From Auricularia sp. M13 (Eukaryota; Basidiomycota; Agaricomycetes; Auriculariales; Auriculariaceae), in NCBI GenBank assembly GCA_037042915.1, contig CM073199.1:3410001-3474000 (forward strand): a stretch of DNA of 64,000 nt, in the 5' to 3' direction. The notes beneath the pieces are model-generated. The model was not told the DNA's origin. It worked only from the letters and a program-made list of their open reading frames with translations, and ran no database searches. Below are positions 35,636-48,241 of the stretch, one piece after another (position 1 is the first letter of the stretch; each line of letters starts with the position of its first letter). The translations under genes and the position numbers were made by a program.

Positions 35636-38600
35636 ATGTCCGCGGGAGCTGTACCTGTGCCCGGCCTGAACTTGAACCAGGATAATAACGAGGGACGGCC
35701 GTCCGCGCTTGCTCTTGGACCTCTGCCCCTCGACCTCGACGGCATGCGCCAGCAGATTCTGCAGCAGGATCCCAGCGCGTACGCAACGCTTGCACGCCCG
35801 CTGCGGGGCTCGCGCTGACTGTGTGTGTGTTGTAGCTTGCGCTGGAACGTGTGGTCCGACATGGGCTCTGGCGCTGGCGCCGGGAACGGGCAGCGCATCT
35901 CGCCCGGCGGCACGACCTTCTACGACCCCGCCACCGGCCTCCAGCAGCAGCACCAACAACCGCTGCACCAGCAGCAGAATGTCTACGCCCAACCCCAGCA
36001 GCAGCAGGGCGCGGTATACAGCATGCCGCAGATGAACGGGATGTACCACCAGCAACTACAGCAGCAACAGCAACAACAGCTGCAGTACAACCCGACCGCG
36101 CTGCCCGCGCGCGGCTGGGATCCGTACCCTGCCGCGCACCAGCAGCAGCAGCAGCAGACGGTCAACCCGTGCGTCCTCATCCCCGTCGCGTTGACGGCGC
36201 CTCCGCTGACTGTACTGTGACAGGCCGCGGGCGTGCGTGCGCTGCAAGCGGCTCAAGGTGCGCTGCGAGAACGTGAACGGGGCGCGGCCGTGCAAGCGCT
36301 GCCGCAATGCGAACCACGAGTGCGTCACGGCGCAGAGGAAGCAGCGGCCCAAGTGCGTCCAATCTGTCTTTTCTCTTTTCGCTCTCTCCTTCATCCTCCC
36401 CCAATTTTCTGCCCAATTTCCGCCCATTTTGTTTTCTTTCGGTGCGAGATCCGGATCCACCATCCCATCTCCGTGTCTTGGGTCTTGGGTCTTGGCTGCT
36501 GGGCGGATCGACGCGCCCATATCCTTCCACACACGCGCCCACGTGGTAATGGCCAGAGCTCCACGGCGCCAATGCCTCCTGCCGCGGCGCTTCCACTATC
36601 TCCTGTGGAAGAAGTATGCGTAGTATTGGGCAGCGCGCACCGGCCTTTCTTGCTGAGCGCCTGGTGCATCGTAATCGAGACTTTCTGCTGCGTGCGTGCT
36701 GTTTGTGCGTTGCGACTTGCCCTGTTTGTGCGTTGCGACTTGCGCTGCTTGCGCATTTGCGTTGCGACGTCGACATGGTGCTTGCGCATTCGCGCTGCGA
36801 CTTCGAAATGGTGCTTGCGCATCAGGCTTCGAATCGGTGCTTGCGCATCCGACTTCGAAATGGTGCTTGCGCGCCCCCTCCTCGACCGCGTGGAGCTGGC
36901 CCTTCCTTCGCGCGCGCTCCCGAAACGATTCGTGCGTTCCTTCGAAATCATCCCATCTCTCCATGTAGTCGGCTTCGCCGGGCGTCTCGCAGCGTACAAC
37001 AACAACCACCCATTTTAATACGTCCCGAACCCGCGTCCGAGCGGCGCGGACGAGGTTGCTGTTGTTGTTGTGCTTTGCGCGGACTGGCCTGCCAGTGCTC
37101 GTGCATGCGCGGACTGGCCTGCTAGCGCAGATTGCCTGCGCACGGATGCGCCTCATTCACATGCCCGCCCGACGTCGACCGTCCAACCCGGTCCCGGCGC
37201 CGCTCGATGCATGATGTCCGACGTCTGGACGCGCGGGATGGTATGTTACGACGGGTGCACTCCCTCTCTTTGCCGCGGAGGCCGAGCTTGTTTACGCACG
37301 GCCGCGGGCTGGGAAGGGAAGGGAAACGGGGATGCACGCGATCGTTTCTGGAGTTTGTTTCCTGGTTCCTGTTTCCTGTTGACTGTTTCCTATTTCCTGC
37401 CGTCGTTTCCTATTTCCTGCCGTCGTTTCCTATTCCCTATTTCCGTCTACCCGAGCGTCGCGCGCGACAGACCCTTGCGTGCGGTGCTGCAGATGCGGCG
37501 CTGCTCCTTTCCTGATACACGAACGTACGGTGACACGAACGTACGCCGTCTCGGCGTTGCGTAACATCCGTGCGCACATCCTCGCGATGTGTTGCCTCGC
37601 TGCTGCGCGGCGCGTCAGCTAGTGTGTGTGGCGCGTGCGGCGTCGGACAGTGCACATTCGCGCGTGCGGCGGAGGACGGCGCACATCCCGTCATGGCGCG
37701 GCGCAGTCGTGGAGCCGACTCTATCTTTCGTCTTATTTTTTTTCGTTTCATTGGTATCCTTTTTGTTTTTGTTTTTGTTTTGAGTCTGTCAGGAAGTAGG
37801 ACGTCCGGACATCGGGATGGACGCGCCGCGCCGCGTCCGCACGCACATGCCGAAACGCGATTTGGTTGCCTCGCTGTCGGACATGTCGCCCGCGTGCCCG
37901 TCATCTAGCTTGCATTTTGTCTGCTTGCCCGGGTCTTCTACCTCACCCGCCCTCCCACTCCCGACCTTTCTCTGTTAATTTCTGCGACTTTCCTTGTGAA
38001 TCTCTGCGACTTTCCTTGTTGATTTCTGCCGTCCCCTCCCCCTTGACCGCTCGCTGACGCCAAAATCTTTTTGCATCCGCAGGAAAGGCGAGCACCGCGT
38101 GGGCGCGGGCGCGGAAAAGTCGTCGCCCAGCGTCGGCGAGCACACGCCCGACTCGCCCAGCGAGGAGAGCTCCGAGGCGGAATACGGCGAGGAGGTGAGT
38201 CCTGCTGCTGCTGCGTGTCTTCGCGTGCCCTCTTCTTCAGCACGCGCGTTCCACTTTCCCGCGCTCTTCGCGCGCTACCGCCTCGCTCTTCGCGCGCTAC
38301 CCCCTCGCTCTTCGCGCGCTACCCCCTCGCTCTTCGCGCGCATTCCATTTTTCGGCTCGCCGCTTTTGTGGCGGCGTCCTGCGTTGTTGCGCGCGTCCGC
38401 CGCGTTCTTTGCGGCGTCCGTCCTCTCCTTATTGCGCGCGTCCGCTGCTTTTTCTTTTCTTGCCGCGTCGCCCGCGTCTGCGCCTCCCAGGACGCGCTGC
38501 GACCTTCGACGCCGCACCCTTCACATTCCCGTCGCGCTCGCGTGCATTCTGCGACCGTATCGCAACGCTTTACTTGGCCGGCGCACGTCGTTAGCTTGGC

Positions 38601-41600
38601 AGCGGAAGGACTGGTAGCGCGGTGCGCGTTGTATGGGGCCCCTGAATGCGTTGTCAGGCTGAACCCTGCGATGCGAGACGCAGGACGCAGGCTACATGCT
38701 AGTCCTCCTCGGAGTGCTGTAACATCCGTTTCGCGTTGTGGAGGAAGCTAGCTGCCCCTGCCTCGCCGGCTCGCGCGCTCCATCCATTCATTTGCTCCCT
38801 GCCGCTGCTGAAGCCGCGAGCGCAACTCGCTGCTGCCTTCCGCTCACACGTCTGCGTTGCGTGCGTTGCTCCGTTCATTGTGTGCGCATCTGCTGCTTCG
38901 TCCGGCGCGGCCGTCTGCGTGCCGCCGCGCGTGCCCGGTTATCTCTTTGCTTAGCCGGCGCACGTCGCTAGCTTGGCAGAGGATTGGTAGCGTTGAATTG
39001 GACCCCTGAATGCGGCGGCTGCGTTGCCACTGCGACGCGACGCGACGCTGGCTAGTCTTCGGAGCGCTGTAACATCCATTGCCGCTCCGCCCGCCCGCGC
39101 ATTCATTCATTCATTTACTTTCTGGCGCTGCCGCTGCCGACTCTGGTCTGGTCGGCGTATTTCGACAAATCGCGCTCTGCAGTTTGCTTGGCCGTGGAGT
39201 GCTGTGACATCCGTAGCCTTGCGCGTGCTGTTTCCTTCCTACCTCCCTCACGCACCGCCCGCGGGCCATTCCGTTTCTTCATGCGTTCACTCCGTGCCGT
39301 TGCCGTGCTACTGCCGAGTCTGGTCGTCGGATTTCGACAGGGTGCAGTGGCGCTCCGCGGTTTGCTTGACCTCGGACTGCTGCAACATTCGTTGCCGTGC
39401 GGTGTAGCCTAGTGCATGCCTACCTCACGCAGCGCCCGCGCGCCATTCCATCCATCCATTCCTTCACTCCGTGCCGTTGCCGAGCTCCCTGCCGCCCACT
39501 CAATTCCAGCCAAACCGCATTCCTGCCGCTCACACAACTTCCTAATTCCTAATTCGCAGGACGACACGCCCGACCCGGACGCGGGCGACGTGCTCTCGCC
39601 CTTCTCGTGGATCAAGGGCGTCGCGCTGGAGAAATCCTCCTCCTCCTCCTCATCTACCACCACCACCTCCACCTCCACCACCTCCACCGCCGCCGCCGCC
39701 TCGCCGCCAGCAGCAAACCCCAAGCCGGCCAAGAAGGTGGGCATCAGCCGGAATTGGTTCGTCAACCATGCTGGGGGAGCGGGACAGGGGGAGGGGAAGG
39801 CGGAGAAGATGGAGATTTTGAATGTTGTTACTGCGAGTGAGGTTGAGATGTTGTTTAAATCGTGCGTGTCTTTTTCGGTTTTTCTTTGGCCGTCTTGCTT
39901 CTTTCGCTTCGTGCTTTATTTTTCGGCGTTGGAAGAGTGCTGATGTCTGCATGCAGGTTCATGGACAAGATCAACCCGTACATGAGCATGTTCGACGAGA
40001 AGCTGCATACGCTGCAGTATGTGAAGAGCAAGAGCCCGTTCTTGCTCACTGTCAGTGAGTACCGTCTTCCCTGCTTCTCATTCCTTCCAGCGCTTCATTC
40101 TTCCACCTGCCTTTCATCTTCTTCATCTCCTGCGAGGCACTTGCTTGCTCGTACCGCCATTCGCTCGAATTCCAAAGCCGCTGTTTGCATTCTAGTCATC
40201 GCTCGCATCTCGACGCTGCCCGCTGCTCGCATCCCGCTTGCATTCCGAGACTGACGCCTTCGCGCAGTGGTGACGATAGCCGCGCGGTTCTACACGACGC
40301 GGCCGGACGCGTACGTGCGCCTGATGGACATCACCAAGAAGCTTGCGGGCGAGGCGATCGTGAACATGACGAAGAGCATCGAGCACTGCCAGGCATTCAT
40401 CCTCCTCGCGTCCTACCCCGCGCCCGACCGCAAGTACTCGGAGAACCGCAACTGGCTCTACAGCGGCGTCGCGTTCCGCATGGCGACCGACCTCTCGCTG
40501 CACCGGCCGCAGCCCGCGCTCCCCTCCCCCTCCGCCGCGGAGAAGCAGGAGATGCTGGAGCGCGAGGCGTTGAATCGCACACGGACGTGGATCGTGTGCT
40601 TTTACCTGGACGAGAGCATGAGCGCGCATTTTGGACGGCCCGCGACGATCCGCGACGACGCGGTCGTGCGGAACGCGATGAGCTGGTGGAGAAGGAGCGC
40701 GTACAACCACGTCAACGACCTGCACGTGTGCCTCTTCGTCGAGCTGCTGCGCATCTTCCGGCGCTATCTAGATATGGGCCAGAACGCCGAGGACGACGCG
40801 GTCGCGCGCGGGGATGCCCAGCCGAGTGTGGATTATTTCGCGATGAGCAGGGCGTTCGATGAGGAGGTTGATCGGTGGGAGACGATGGCGCAGGAGCTGT
40901 TTGAGCAGACTGATCGGAGGAGTGCGTGGCTTTCTTCCTTCTGCCTTATGGTTTGAGGAGCGCTGGTGTTGACGGTGGCTCTAGATCCGGTGTGCATCCT
41001 GCGCGAGCGCCTGTGCGACTTTACGACGCAGTATGCGCGCCTCATCATCCACTCTACCGGATTCCAGAAGGGCCAGCCGGTGCCGCAGGGCCAGGAGGAC
41101 GTCTGCCTTGAGAGAGTGCGTGCTTGTTCTGCTCCTCTACTGGACTTTTTTTGTTGATGTCGCGATATTCTTAGTGTCTGCAAGCTGCGTTCCGTGTTCT
41201 CGAGATCGTCATGCGCGACATACACGCCACGGGCACGCTGCGCTATGGCTGCGATGGCTATTTCTGGTATTGCTCGTTCGCGAGCGCGTTCTTGTTGAAG
41301 GTGGGCGTCGTAACACCTAGCGAAGACGGCGAGCTGATGGCGGAATGCGTGTTTGTACAGTTCCTGGGCCCCGACCACAGCGCAAAGGTGGACGAGGCGA
41401 CGCGGACAAAGATCGTGGCGTACGTGCAGGAGCTGATCGGCGTGCTCGGCTCGCGCGACGTCGCGGTCGACGCGAGCCACCCGCCCAAGCTCTTCTCGCG
41501 CTTCTTGAGCGGTATGCTCGCGAAACACGTCAAGCAGGCCGCTGCGGCGCATACCCCCTCCTCCTCTGCTGCGCCCGCCGCTCCGAGCCAGACTCAGAGT

Positions 41601-42041
41601 CAGGGGCAGACGTCGCCGACGACGACCATGACGGACCACGCGCCCACGCCTGCGCTCACGGCGTCGTCGCCCGTCGAGCCGTTGCAGCCGCCGCCACAGC
41701 ACCAGCAGCACCAGCAGCATCAGGGGGAGGAGTGGCCGCAGCAGCAGCAGTTCGCGGGCTTCGAGGGCTACGACTACGCGCCCGCGGCCGGCGTGTACGC
41801 GGAGCAGGACGAGATGATGAAGGACGTGAGCCCGCACGAGCTCAATACGGGCATGTTCATCCTCGACCACCCGCCGTGGTGGCACGACCCGTCGTTCTCG
41901 ATGGACTTCTCCGCGCTCGCCATGGACAGCGGCGCCGCGCCTGCGCCGGCATTTGAGCAGCCCGCGGGCTTCCCGCCGGCCGCACAGGCGTTTGGCCAGC
42001 AGCATGCGTTCGACGGCGGCACCGCTGCGTTCCAGATGTAA
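35636..42041 (+). CDS. Zn2Cys6 transcription factor with fungal-specific TF domain
   Basis: Ten exons (35636-35778, 35836-36168, 36224-36352, 38083-38194, 39560-39861, 39957-40054, 40268-40921, 40985-41115, 41175-41300, 41361-42041) give 902 aa. A Gln-rich N-terminal part is followed by a Zn2Cys6 cluster (about residues 163-195: CVRCKRLKVRC, then CKRCRNANHEC), a linker, a Ser/Thr run, and the fungal-specific middle homology region (FMDKINPYMSMFDEKLHT, LTVMVTIAARFY, NWLYSGVAFRMATDLSLHRP, SAHFGRPATIRDD). The C-terminus is Gln/Pro-rich and acidic, an activation-type region. The layout resembles Leu3/PriB-like regulators of mushrooms, but targets cannot be inferred. Introns 3 (1730 bp) and 4 (1365 bp), on both sides of a 112-nt exon, are 20-30 times longer than usual here. 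Phase closes across both. Confidence 0.88.
36353..38082 (+). other. Giant intron 3 of the Zn2Cys6 gene, repeat-filled
   Basis: Canonical GTGCGTCC donor and CATCCGCAG acceptor, 1730 bp. It contains a ~33-bp minisatellite at about 36,765-36,875 built on TGGTGCTTGCGCAT with CGACTTCGAAA, a TTTCCTATTTCCTGCCGTCG repeat at about 37,358-37,440, a repeated GCGCGGACTGGCCTGC (37,077 and 37,105), a T-rich GTTTTT run near 37,765 and a repeated TCTGCGACTTTCCTTG near 37,980-38,015. No coding exon resembling the gene was found inside on either strand. Confidence 0.75.
38195..39559 (+). other. Giant intron 4 of the Zn2Cys6 gene, repeat-filled
   Basis: GTGAGTCC donor and AATTCGCAG acceptor, 1365 bp. A 23-bp unit CGCGCGCTACCCCCTCGCTCTT is repeated about four times near 38,268-38,345. 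A larger degenerate unit with the marks GCCGGCGCACGTCG, TAGCTTGGCAG, CCCCTGAATGCG, GGAG(T/C)GCTGTAACATCC and then TTCACTCCGTGCCGTTGCCG recurs near 38,577, 38,950, 39,180, 39,285 and 39,465, spaced about 180-370 bp. The intron therefore seems to have grown by repeated internal duplication. Confidence 0.7.
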
Positions 42042-42879
42042 CAAAAACGATCTACGACCTTCTTACCCGCCCGCCGCTGCCGCGCTGTCTGCGTCTGTAA
42101 ACTTACAGGCTAAGTTCTTCTTCTTTCCATCTGTCCCACTGCTTGTTCTCTTTCTTTCTATCTGCTCCGCATTTTTTTTTGTTTGTTTACGGTGCGCTAT
42201 CGCCCGTTTATGTGTCTGTGCTGCCCAGTGTCTACGCCTTTGTCATCTCTAGTTGTCTCCTGTGCCCTCCCCGTTCCCAGCTCTCCGCACCAAAATCACG
42301 ACCCCTGTGTACGATACACTAACGCATAGATGTTTAGGATGGAATGAAATAAGGAATGCTCAATTCTGTAACGTCGGGAAGGGTTCGCTCTTGCTCTGTC
42401 TTCGCATTGTTGTCCAGTAAGACGGTGCACCTAGTACCGCAAGAGATTGCAGTGGCACTACGGACAGTCATGAGAAGCTAAAGGTGTACTTTCCTCAACC
42501 GAAACGCCGTGCCCAGGAGACGGGGCGTTCCCGGCAGCGGTCAAATCTCGATGGGAGACAGCAGTCGGTTGCGCCAACATTGCTGGATGTCAGGCAGTGT
42601 TGCGTACTCGTTCCACGTGCGCAGTGAATGTCAGGGAATGCTGGGGAAGCGGGGGTCCTGGGGTCTCACTCCGAATTAACATCATAAGCTGCCGATCTGT
42701 CAGTTTGCGATGCGCCGGGAGCTGGCCAGACTGGCAGCGGCATCAAGCCCCGATCGGCGAAACTGTTTCGTTGCTCTGTGCAGCACGTGGGCGAAGAGAT
42801 TGCGGTGGGATTGCTACATAGCGACAACACTCGGAATTGGCAGGGAGCCGCAGGAAGGGAAGGACAAGGGTGATCAGGC
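42042..42879. other. Intergenic, no gene seen
   Basis: 3' flank shared by two convergent genes, with a pyrimidine-rich stretch after the Zn2Cys6 stop. Nothing else recognised. Confidence 0.45.
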
Positions 42880-44060
42880 TTAGCCACCATCACAGGTGCC
42901 GGTGATGCCGCCCGAGGAACACTTGCTCTGTTGGTCAAAATTACTGGCTGTTAGTACTTGCTACGTGGCATCGGGATGCATATTGAACACGTACGTTTTT
43001 GCAGGTGTTCTGCGCGATGCAAATGTTGCTGATCTGCGGCACGGTGGACGCGTGAGCATCTTGTTCAAGTGAGGTAAAGTGAACTCGAAGGCTCACGTTT
43101 CCGAATACGCAGCAGACATCCGACCCGGGGCAGTCGTCGTCAGACGCGCACTGGTCGCCTCCCCCGCCTCCACCACCACCGCCGCCGCCGCCACCTCCGG
43201 AACCAAGCAAAGCAGCCTGAAGCAACTTCGCCTGCTGGTCTCCGAGCGTCTTGAGGGCGTTGATGTCGATTGTCACGTCGCCGACGCCAGAGGGCACCTG
43301 CTTGCCGAAGATGATATACTCGACGTCAATCTCGTCGTGGCCCCTTCCGCCGTCGAGACCGTCGTTGGGGAAGCACGTCTGCGCGAGGAGGATAGACGCC
43401 TCGCCGATCACTTGGGGACTATCTCCACTGCGACGGGGAAAGTAGTCAGGGGTGCGATTCTGCGGCCGGGATAGCTGCTGGCAGCATTGAGAAGAGATGA
43501 GCTTACTCCTCATCGCCGAAGATGCCGTAGAACATCTTTCCGCCGCAGATAACGGCGCCGACAGCGTTCGGGCGCAGATTCCCGGCGTTCTGCTGCTGCT
43601 CGGAGAAGCGAACGGGGAGGACGTAGAACGGCACGCGCTTCGCGGACAAGTGCCCGAAGCTCGTCTCGTCTTGCCCATCCTCGTTGCCGGGGCATTGGAA
43701 CTGATGGGCGACTCATGTGAGACGCCGAAAGCCTGTTTCAGAGACACGACTCACGTCTACGCCATCGCAGTCCACATCCAAGTCGGCCATATAGTGGAAC
43801 GCTGAGACGCCGTTGAGGTTGAGCCAGTCGCCGTAGATGTTGATTCTCGGGCCGTCAGTGCGCACGGGGTAGGTGTCGAGGACGTTCTGTCCGGCGTTCT
43901 GGCTTGCCTTTGCAGCGGCCAGGATGGCCGTGACATTGATGGATGGGTCGGCCTCAAATGCGGCGGCCCGACGCTGCAGCGGCGTCGTCGCTGCCACGAC
44001 GGCGCTGAGCGCCAACAGGCCAACTGTGAGTTGACTCGGAGTGCCTGTGAAGACACCCAT
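42880..44060 (-). CDS. Secreted GH75 chitosanase with Gly linker and Cys-rich tail
   Basis: Five exons (43755-44060, 43507-43700, 43097-43427, 42995-43033, 42880-42927) give 305 aa. A signal peptide (LTVGLLALSAVVAATT) is followed by the GH75 catalytic domain: AFHYMADLDVDCDGVDFQCP, DETSFGHLSAKRVPFYVLP, AVGAVICGGKMFYGIFGDE and SPQVIGEASILLAQTCFPND. It includes the acidic residues of the YxxDxDxD region and the GIFGD/GEAS region thought to act in catalysis. GH75 enzymes cleave beta-1,4 bonds in chitosan. After QAALLGS comes a run of about 15 glycines, then CASDDDCPGSDVCCVFGN and a tail with five more cysteines across two tiny exons. The tail recalls a WAP-type four-disulfide core or a small carbohydrate-binding module. 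A TATA-like box lies about 60 bp upstream. Confidence 0.9.
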
Positions 44061-47000
44061 CCTACAGTGGGGATCTCGGGTATGTTATGATGATTTCAGG
44101 GGGGATATGCTGGTGTTCTTATACCGGAGACACTGGCCGTGCACCTATTGAGGACGTGTGTATCGATCACAAAGAACGCGCTGCCGCGTGTGGCTGCTTC
44201 AGCTGACTATCCTTGGATACCAGCGTCCATCATGAAGGAATTACAGTGGGCATGCCAAGCGTGGCATAGCCTCCCCTAATCTTAGCCGTCCATAGGACGC
44301 TTTCGAGGGCAAAAAAAGCACGGGACTGGCGATGCTGCGGTCTACGGCAAGAGTGAGTCGACTCAGGTTGTATCTACAGAAGCCATGTTCTACCCGTCAA
44401 GTACAGTCAATTATAAAGCCCATAAAATGTTTCCTTCTCACCTCGATTTTCGGCCTGGCATGGCCAGAGACTGTATTAATCACGTGATGGAATTCCGTGC
44501 CAAGCGCACGAAGGACACATCGCCGTGATCATTCCGCCAGTTTCAGTAACAGTCGCCTTCATTCAACGAGGCTCTTCCCTTCGAAGCCTCACAGGGAACC
44601 CGCTTTGATGATGATTGCGATAGGTACTTGTAGCTCATGGTCGTAATGATACTCGCAGTTCTATCAGAAAATTCATCCAAAAACACTCGGAGACTGGTTG
44701 ACACATGTACCCCCAGTAGTTGGAGCGCCCATCTCGGTTCCACAAGCATTCAGGATGCACTCAGCGCTTCCCGTGGCCCGCAATCCCTGAAAGGCAATGG
44801 ATAAAGCCTATTTGGAGGTCGGCAGAGCGTCAGTCTTGCCCGCCAATGATGCGAACTCAACTAGCTGTCCAGAAGTTTCATCGGAACGCCAGCGCGGTGT
44901 AGAGGGCAGAGATCGAGGCATATCGAGACTGAGCCTCGCCCTGCGGTCAGAAATGTGCAGACCCTCGGTCAATGTCCGTGCACGCCGCAGATCATCTGCT
45001 CACTAGTATATCTGAAAGCTCTAACCTTCAGTACCCGCGTAGGTCACTATAGAAATCCATGACTCGCACTGGCAGGGAGCGTGAAACCGGTTTCGATCAT
45101 CACGTTCGACTTCAGTGTGTTCGACTTCAGTGTGTTCAGCATTGAACTCACCGCTGCGAGGGAATGGCCAAGTTCTTTAAATTTAATTTCTCTGTTGGAA
45201 AGGCATCTTTAGCCTGATATGACTGCAGGGTAGTAGAGGTAGGGTCGCTACTCTCGCTGGAGATCCGAGGTTATTAATATTTAGAGGATCTGGCTAAGTC
45301 CAACCCTTGCGCGCCGCAGGTGGGATTTCAATCTGTGTTGACCTTTTCTCCTATGCAGGCTTTACAATCGAAGACAATCCTTGCACTGACACTGTTTACT
45401 AAACCTGCGATGCACCATAGCCCGGTCTGAGGAATAAGCTATGAATTCCTCAAGCGGAAAGCAGTGCACAAAAGGACAAAAATGATGAGCTCACCCTCAA
45501 CGGGGCCCTCGCAGAGTCACACCGGCAGGGTGAGTATGAGGGTTGGCGCACTCAAGCTTGGGTTCAGGTTCATCGCGACGACTCATAACAAGCCAAGGGT
45601 AAGTCTCCTTCTCCGCCACTGCATCCTCAATGGGCACCAAAACCTTTTGCGGGCGCGCGCCCGCGCGGGAGACTCATGAGCAAAAAACGGACAGGTGCGT
45701 CATACGGGAGCGCTCTCAAGCTCACAAAGTCATACCCAAGTCATATGAGGCTCCTCATTCCCCTATGCCCACGAGTGCGAGAGGGGCACACCGCTGTCGC
45801 GCTGACGTCCGGTGTCACGGTGTACGGCGTGCCGTATGCGGAAGCATGACGCCGCGCCAAATGTTGTTTCCCCGGCGCAGTGTGAGTGTCAATGCAAGAA
45901 GCCTGCGCAGTTTCTTCCCCAGGCGTCCCCGTGAAGTTTGAACCTGGAGTCAGACGGCGAGGAGTATTTGTAACGACGCCGCGCGCGCGGGTCAGGTGCG
46001 CTCTCCGCTTTATAAGTTATCTCCGGCAAGCAGGTACTCGCGAAGTTTAATTGTGACAATGTGCGATGGTCAGAGCGCCGGGACCGGGATGCGGGGGCGC
46101 CTAAGTTGACGTTTGAAGTAATGCGACTGAATGGCGCGTAGTCTAAAGGTTGTGCATGTGCTGAGGCCAAAGGAGATGTGCGTCATTGTTCAGACAGAGC
46201 GCACAGACCGCCCACGTAGGACTGACGCAGCGCCCAACTGTAACTGTGGGTTACGGTCCCGATGTTCTGCCCTGACCCCAGACCCCAGACTCCAATGACA
46301 GTATGGCGCTCGGGCGTCCCCATATGCATCCAGACTCTACTTCTTGAGGAGAGAAATTGCCGCCACGGTTGGCTTCGGGAAACCCGAAATACGCGTGGGT
46401 AAGAAGTCTGATTCCTCAAACCAGCCCGTTTTCGACGTCGAGATCCGCAGCACGACTCCCCTGCGCCATGAACCGTGTACCGGTAAGGACGCAGCAGTGC
46501 AGTTCTTGTGTGCGCCGTCCAGGAGCTCGAGAAAAGAAACGCGAATGGCGATCAGCCCTGAAACTCGAAGCCCGAAGAAGGAAAGTGGACGTCCCGTGCG
46601 CAGGGACGCCGGTACGACAACGCTGAGCAAACAGGTCCAATGTTCGATGCCACGCGGCGGCCAGGAGGCTCTGGGGTCACATGTCCTCTGTACGGGACCA
46701 ACCCATTTCGCGTTGGGGATACGGACGCTCATTTGTAGACTTCGTGCGCGGTTCGTGTACGTAGGAAGAGGACGATAGATCGGCCGCTCGGTTGCTGCTG
46801 GCGCTGCACGGCTGCGCAAACAATAACAAGCACAGAGAAGCGATCATTGCACCGAGCCGTATACCAGGCAATTTTCTGGAGGTCGTCGGGGAGGGGGAGC
46901 GCGAACCCCATAATGCACGTGCGTTTGTGAGTCGGCATGCATATTGGGGTGCTGCCTGCATCGATAACAGGATGGACACTGGCGGGCGGGGAAGAGGGTG

Positions 47001-48241
47001 CCGATGGCTAAATGGGGAAGCAGCATCAGCTTCGGGCGCGGGCGCGGATGGATTGGGAAGGACTGAACACGCACGGGCTGGATGGAACGCGGCGGCTGCA
47101 GGTCTGCATCTAGCCCGACCCTGTCTGCAGCTGGTCATGGCAGGCCCGCGCGCGCTGAATGCGCGCACGCGTCAGCGACGACGTGCCGTCCAGCAGCAGA
47201 GAGTTTGGCAATGACCCAGGCGCCAAGTCATCGCCATTCTCTCGGGGAGTAGACAGTTAGCTCCGAGGCGTTCCGGGCGGCCAGGCCAGACGCTGTAACA
47301 GCGCCCGGATCGTTCGGCGTGCTGCTTGGTGACGGGACGTGCGCTTCCCGCGTGTCGAGTGTTCTGCGAGATTGTCTTCGAAGATGGGCCCTGAGAGTCG
47401 GACTGGCTGTCGAATGTGTGCCGGAGCGGCCGTTTCCCCAGTATTAGCGGTCGTGAATCAACCGCAGCTCCTGTGGCCGCCACAGCACGGGCCACGGGGT
47501 CAGCTCACCGCTCAGCTGTGCGAGCGACTGACAGTACGGCCGAGCATCGCATTACAGGGCACAGACGTGGAGGCTCGCGGGGTCAAATGGATATGAAATG
47601 ACCGGCCCGGAGCGCTGGGCGATCGCTTTGGCGTTCCTGTAACAGTTCCCGGCGGCAGAGAACTGAGAAACCGCTGACAGTAGAAACAGTGGCAGTTTTA
47701 CGTTCGGCAGTATCGTTCAACGCGTTGGGCCGCTGTGGAGTGCAGGCTAGGGTCGGGAAGGACATGTGATCCCCCTGCAGTTTCCCTGGGGAAAGCGAAC
47801 TCGGAATCGGGCCGAGCGTGGGTCATGGCAGCACGTGACAGTGAGGGTGACGACGCCGGCGACGGGGGGCTGCGGCGGCGAGGGGGCTCGCCAGTTCTGG
47901 CTCAGGGGGGTTGAGCAGCGCGCGGGGGAGCGGAGGATGGCAGGACCTGGACAGACGGGGATTGCAATTGCGCGCGCGCCAGCCACGAGGCGCTCTGATT
48001 GGTCCAGATGCGCGTCCCGTCTGGTTCCCGCATCGCAGAGGTTAAAGAGGCCGGATGGGCCGGGATCAAAACTCCGCTCCTTATGCTCTCCTCCTCACCT
48101 GCGCTTGACCGACCCTTCGTGTGCTCCTACAGTGCGTCACCCTCTGCTCACCGCCTTTATACCACTATATATATATCCATACCGGGCCACCCGCAGCCGT
48201 TTTTCCTTTCGCCATACCACTGTTCCGTTCTAGCCCCAGCG
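44061..48241. other. Large intergenic region, no supported gene
   Basis: About 4.2 kb between divergent genes. Reading frames are short and lack protein features on both strands. A small direct repeat, GTTCGACTTCAGTGT, occurs twice at about 45,107-45,135. TATATATATA at about 48,167 sits 70 bp before the PPTase start and is its likely TATA box. I could not assign any RNA gene or transposon here. Confidence 0.5.

Noticed and set aside
36056-37018. Overlapping frames of 150-260 codons inside and around giant intron 3
   Set aside because: They exist on both strands in low-complexity repeat DNA, have no domain, and overlap the zinc-cluster exon in other frames.
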